The notes under the pieces are model-generated. The model saw only the letters and a list, made by a program, of their open reading frames with translations, made no database searches and was not told the origin of the DNA. Below are positions 5,854 through 8,432 of a stretch of 8,432 nucleotides of DNA, piece after piece (the stretch's first letter is position 1; every line of letters starts with the position of its first letter). Source of the stretch: an uncultured Rhodocyclaceae bacterium (GTDB lineage: Bacteria; Pseudomonadota; Gammaproteobacteria; Burkholderiales; Rhodocyclaceae). The stretch lies in NCBI GenBank assembly GCA_900549295.1, contig URNG01000122.1:1-8432 (forward strand), read 5' to 3'. The position numbers were made by a program, and so were the translations under genes.

Positions 5854-7110
5854 ATGCCCAAGGCGCCCGAACTTCTCGCTCCGGCAGGCTCGCTCGCCAT
5901 GATGCGCGCCGCCTTCGCTTTCGGCGCCGATGCCATCTACGCCGGGCAGCCGCGCTACAGCCTGCGCGTGCGCAACAATGAGTTCGGCGATCTGGCCACC
6001 CTGGGCGGCGCGATTGCCGAAGCGCACGCGGCGGGCAAGCAGTTTTTCGTGGTCAGCAACATCTTTCCGCGCAACGCCAAGCTGAAAACCTACCTCGCCG
6101 ACATGGCCCCGGTGGTGGCCCTCAAGCCGGACGCGCTTATCATGTCCGACCCCGGGCTGATCGACCTGGTGCGCGAAACCTGGCCGGAGCAGACGATTCA
6201 CCTCTCGGTGCAGGCCAATACGGTGAACTGGGCGGCGGTGCGCTTCTGGCAGAAGATGGGCGTCGCCCGCATCATCCTGTCGCGCGAACTGTCGCTCGAC
6301 GAGGTGGCGGAAATCCGCCAGCAATGCCCGGACGTCGAACTGGAAGTCTTCGTGCATGGCGCGCTGTGCATCGCCTATTCGGGTCGCTGCCTGCTGTCCG
6401 GCTACTTCAACCACCGCGATCCGAACCAGGGCACCTGCACCAATTCCTGCCGCTGGGATTACAAGGTGTCGACCGTGAATGGCCCGCAGGAACAGGAAAT
6501 CCTGCTCGAAGAACGCCAGCGCCCCGGCGAACTGATGCCCATCGAAGAAGACGAGCACGGCACCTACATCATGAATTCCAAGGATTTGCGCGCCATCGAG
6601 CACGTCCATCGCCTGACTGAAATCGGCGTCGATTCGCTGAAGATCGAAGGCCGCACCAAGAGTCCCTACTACGTCGCCCGCGCCTGTCAGGCCTATCGCC
6701 GCGCCATCGACGACGCGGTTGCCGGCCGCCCCTTCGACCCGCGCCTGCTGGCCGATCTGGAAAACCTCGCCAACCGCGGCTACACCGACGGCTTCTACCA
6801 GCGCCACCACGACGCCGAATACCAGAACTACCTGCGCGGCCATTCCGAATCGGCCAAGAGCCAGTACGTCGGCGATGCCGTGGTCTACGACGCCGAACGC
6901 GGCCTGATGGAAATCGTCGTCAAGAACCGCTTCGCCGTCGGCGACACGCTGGAATGCGTGCTGCCCGGCGGCAACTTCCCGCTGCGTATCGAGCGCATGG
7001 AAAACGCCGAAGGCGAACCGCTTGCCGTCGCGCCGGGCAGCGGCCACCGCGTCTGGCTACCCTTGCCGCAACACGCCCAAGGCGCTTTCGTGGCACGCTT
7101 GTTCGGCTGA
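5854..7110 (+). CDS. trhP: tRNA 5-hydroxyuridine synthesis protein TrhP (YegQ, U32 peptidase-like)
   Basis: The 418-aa product closely follows E. coli YegQ/TrhP: ELLAPAGS, GADAIYAGQPRYSLRVRNNEF, PDALIMSDPGLI, IHLSVQANTVNWA, IILSRELSLDE. The U32 signature EVFVHGALCIAYSGRC holds Cys172 and Cys179, and RDPNQGTCTNSC adds Cys195 and Cys199, the four cysteines expected to hold an Fe-S cluster in this family. Despite the peptidase name, TrhP makes 5-hydroxyuridine at the tRNA wobble position 34, using prephenate-derived material; it is one of two alternative routes, the other being the oxygen-dependent TrhO. The product is about 35 residues shorter than the E. coli protein, mostly in the C-terminal half. 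The ATG at 5854 has AGGA (5843-5846) 7 nt upstream. It stands alone on its strand, divergent from rng, and a 192-bp gap separates it from the lipoprotein operon. Confidence 0.93.
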   Translation: MPKAPELLAPAGSLAMMRAAFAFGADAIYAGQPRYSLRVRNNEFGDLATLGGAIAEAHAAGKQFFVVSNIFPRNAKLKTYLADMAPVVALKPDALIMSDPGLIDLVRETWPEQTIHLSVQANTVNWAAVRFWQKMGVARIILSRELSLDEVAEIRQQCPDVELEVFVHGALCIAYSGRCLLSGYFNHRDPNQGTCTNSCRWDYKVSTVNGPQEQEILLEERQRPGELMPIEEDEHGTYIMNSKDLRAIEHVHRLTEIGVDSLKIEGRTKSPYYVARACQAYRRAIDDAVAGRPFDPRLLADLENLANRGYTDGFYQRHHDAEYQNYLRGHSESAKSQYVGDAVVYDAERGLMEIVVKNRFAVGDTLECVLPGGNFPLRIERMENAEGEPLAVAPGSGHRVWLPLPQHAQGAFVARLFG

Positions 7111-7124
7111 TTGCTTCCGAGAGC

Positions 7125-7141
7125 GCCGCCATCCCGGCGGC
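7125..7141 (+). terminator. Hairpin after trhP, possible weak terminator
   Basis: GCCGCC and GGCGGC pair around a 5-nt loop 14 nt after the trhP stop. No T-tract follows. It may be a transcription end signal or part of a repeat; the support is only the symmetry and position. Confidence 0.3.
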
Positions 7142-7247
7142 AGGGTTGGCCGAAAGGGCTTGTCCTGGCAACGGCTGGTCGGCAAGACGCTGGCGCGCCC
7201 ATGATCCGTGCGTGAAAAAGATGCCGGGTGCGCGCTTCCTTTGCAGT

Positions 7248-7275
7248 TTGAATGCGCATGAAGTGTGCGTAGAAT
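7248..7275 (+). promoter_or_regulatory. Probable promoter of the lipoprotein operon
   Basis: TTGAAT (7248-7253, 4 of 6 with TTGACA) and TAGAAT (7270-7275, 5 of 6 with TATAAT) are separated by 16 bp. Transcription would begin near 7282, about 20-27 nt before the first gene. This is a sequence match only. Confidence 0.5.
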
Positions 7276-7302
7276 GCGAGTCTTTCCACATATCAGCGGA
7301 CG

Positions 7303-7989
7303 ATGATGATGCCTGCCACCCTTCGTAACCTCCTTTGTTGCGCCAGCCTGAGCCTGCTGCTCGGTGCCTGCGCCACCGAACAATCCCGCTCGCTCGAAAC
7401 GCCCAAGGCGCTGTCGCAGGCCACTGCCGCGCTGTACCAGGGCGAGCGCAGCCCGATTTCGGTGGGCAAGTTCGACAACCGTTCGAGCTTCATGCGCGGC
7501 GTGTTCTCCGATGGCGTCGACCGCCTTGGCGGGCAAGCCAAGACCATTCTCATCTCCCACCTGCAGCAGAGCGGTCGCTTCAATGTCCTCGACCGTGACA
7601 ACATGGCGGAACTGAAGCAGGAAGCCGGCCTGACCGGCGCGCAGCAGAAGCTCAAGGGCGCGCGCTTCGTGCTGACGGGCGACGTCAGCGAATTCGGCCG
7701 CAAGGAAGTCGGCGACCGTCAGTTGTTCGGCCTGCTCGGCCGCGGCAAGGAGCAGGTCGCCTACGCCAAGGTCACGCTCAACGTCGTCGACGTCACCAGT
7801 TCCGAAGTCGTTTTCTCGGTGCAGGGCGCGGGCGAATACAGCCTCTCCAACCGCGAGGTGATCGGCTTCGGCGGCACGGCCAGCTATGACTCGACCCTGA
7901 ACGGCAAGGTGCTCGACCTCGCCATCCGGGAAGCGGTGGACAAACTCGTCGCCGGCATCGAATCCGGCCAATGGCAGCCGGCGCGCTGA
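7303..7989 (+). CDS. CsgG/HfaB-family outer-membrane lipoprotein
   Basis: The product is 228 aa. A lipoprotein signal peptide ends in the lipobox LLGAC with the acylated Cys at residue 23, followed by Ala-Thr, so export to the outer membrane is likely. The mature part has the CsgG-family pattern: ISVGKFDNRS near residue 50, LISHLQQSGRFNVLDRDNM (about 84-102), ARFVLTGDVSEFGR, then a beta-rich stretch with VNVVD-like wording and a C-terminal AIREAVDKLV helix. CsgG itself (277 aa) is the curli secretion pore, but shorter relatives occur with small lipoproteins and not with curli genes, and their role is less clear. Three ATGs in a row (7303, 7306, 7309) compete. The only Shine-Dalgarno-like bases, CGGA at 7297-7300, are better spaced for 7306 or 7309; I report the longest form. 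The next gene starts 14 bp downstream, suggesting an operon. Confidence 0.85.
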   Translation: MMMPATLRNLLCCASLSLLLGACATEQSRSLETPKALSQATAALYQGERSPISVGKFDNRSSFMRGVFSDGVDRLGGQAKTILISHLQQSGRFNVLDRDNMAELKQEAGLTGAQQKLKGARFVLTGDVSEFGRKEVGDRQLFGLLGRGKEQVAYAKVTLNVVDVTSSEVVFSVQGAGEYSLSNREVIGFGGTASYDSTLNGKVLDLAIREAVDKLVAGIESGQWQPAR

Positions 7990-8003
7990 CACGGGGGCCG
8001 ACG

Positions 8004-8387
8004 ATGCGTTTTTCGCCGAATCATTCCCCCCGTTTTTCCCGCGTCGCGCTGCCGCTCTTGCTGGCCGGCAGCCTGCTGGCCGGGTGCGCGCACCAGGAGC
8101 AGCCGCTTTACTACTGGGGCAGCTACCAGCAGCAGGTGTATGGCCATCTGAGCAGCAAGGCCAGCCCGGACGAGCAGCGCGAGAAGCTCGAAGCCGGCAT
8201 CGAGGAAGCCCGCTCGAAGAATCTGCCGCTGCCGCCCGGCTACCGGGCGCATCTGGCGCTGCTGTACGGCGAGAACGGGCAGGTCGACGACATGCGCCGG
8301 AATCTGGAAGCCGAAAAGACGCAGTTTCCGGAAAGCGGGGGCTTCGTCGATTTCCTGCTCAAGAACATTTCTTCGTCCAAAAAATAA
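8004..8387 (+). CDS. DUF4810-type small lipoprotein
   Basis: The product is 127 aa. A signal peptide with a basic start and hydrophobic core (ALPLLLAGSLLAGC) ends in a lipobox with the acylated Cys at residue 28. The mature protein opens with QPLYYWGSYQQQVY, then a charged helical region (SPDEQREKLEAGIEEARSK), PLPPGYRAHLALLY and a C-terminal helix ending FLLKNISSSKK, which is the wording of DUF4810 proteins. The repeated helices resemble a TPR-like fold. The ATG at 8004 is preferred over an in-frame start at 7971 because it follows a GGGGG stretch by about 6 nt and places the signal peptide at the N-terminus. It lies 14 bp after the CsgG-family gene. In known loci these two are often joined by a DUF799/GNA1162 lipoprotein gene. 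The function is not established; partnership with the CsgG-like protein in the outer membrane is inferred. Confidence 0.85.
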   Translation: MRFSPNHSPRFSRVALPLLLAGSLLAGCAHQEQPLYYWGSYQQQVYGHLSSKASPDEQREKLEAGIEEARSKNLPLPPGYRAHLALLYGENGQVDDMRRNLEAEKTQFPESGGFVDFLLKNISSSKK

Positions 8388-8398
8388 CGGCAGCAACA

Positions 8399-8429
8399 GC
8401 GGCAGTTTCGGCTTTCGCCGGTCTGCCGC
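8399..8429 (+). terminator. Nested inverted repeat after the lipoprotein pair
   Basis: GCGGCAG and CTGCCGC form a 7-bp stem, with an inner CGGC-TTTC-GCCG hairpin, 11 nt after the DUF4810 stop. It may be a terminator whose T-tract lies beyond the window edge, or an intercistronic hairpin before a third gene. The window ends too soon to tell. Confidence 0.4.
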
Positions 8430-8432
8430 CCC

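Noticed and set aside
5806..7047. A 413-codon minus-strand frame opposite trhP
   Set aside because: It is the antisense shadow of a well-conserved gene, has no family wording, and overlaps the start of rng.
7057..7992. A 311-codon minus-strand frame opposite the CsgG-like gene
   Set aside because: It mirrors a coding region with a clear signal peptide and lipobox on the other strand; no domain is recognisable.

Overview
The window reads as chromosomal DNA from a GC-rich betaproteobacterium. A member of the Rhodocyclales is my best guess, inferred from codon use, protein wording and gene content; I could not run a taxonomic search. There are no mobile elements, CRISPR arrays, tRNAs or rRNAs that I can see.

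Left part (1-893): the 3' end of an acyl-CoA-responsive XRE/ImmA-type regulator (ScfR/PrpR/RamB family), converging on the next operon with only 18 bp between the two stop codons.

Centre-left (about 1 kb to 4.3 kb, minus strand): an anaerobic (class III) ribonucleotide reductase operon. In order of transcription it contains a probable promoter flanked by tandem NrdR-like boxes spaced 31 bp, a cobalamin riboswitch, a roughly 165-nt leader that may hold a 44-codon leader ORF, nrdD (687 aa), a 57-aa ORF, and nrdG. The NrdD reading frame stops right after its zinc-binding motif and lacks the C-terminal glycyl-radical segment. That segment (RVMGYHRP) is encoded separately by the 57-aa ORF, which has its own ATG and Shine-Dalgarno sequence, starts 30 nt after the nrdD stop, is in the same frame, and overlaps nrdG by 8 nt. 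This split reductase under apparent B12-riboswitch and NrdR control is the most interesting system here. A B12 switch on a B12-independent reductase suggests that the genome also encodes a B12-dependent class II enzyme (NrdJ).

Centre-right: rng (ribonuclease G, minus strand) and the divergent trhP/yegQ-type U32 tRNA-hydroxylation gene (plus strand), separated by 44 bp. Both act on RNA.

Right part: two lipoprotein genes, a CsgG/HfaB-family protein and a DUF4810-type small lipoprotein, organised as an operon on the plus strand. A third partner (DUF799/GNA1162 family) is often found next in such loci but would lie outside the window.

Non-coding stretches: 3838-4357 holds the riboswitch, promoter, NrdR-like boxes and hairpins. 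The 7111-7302 gap holds one hairpin and a plausible promoter.
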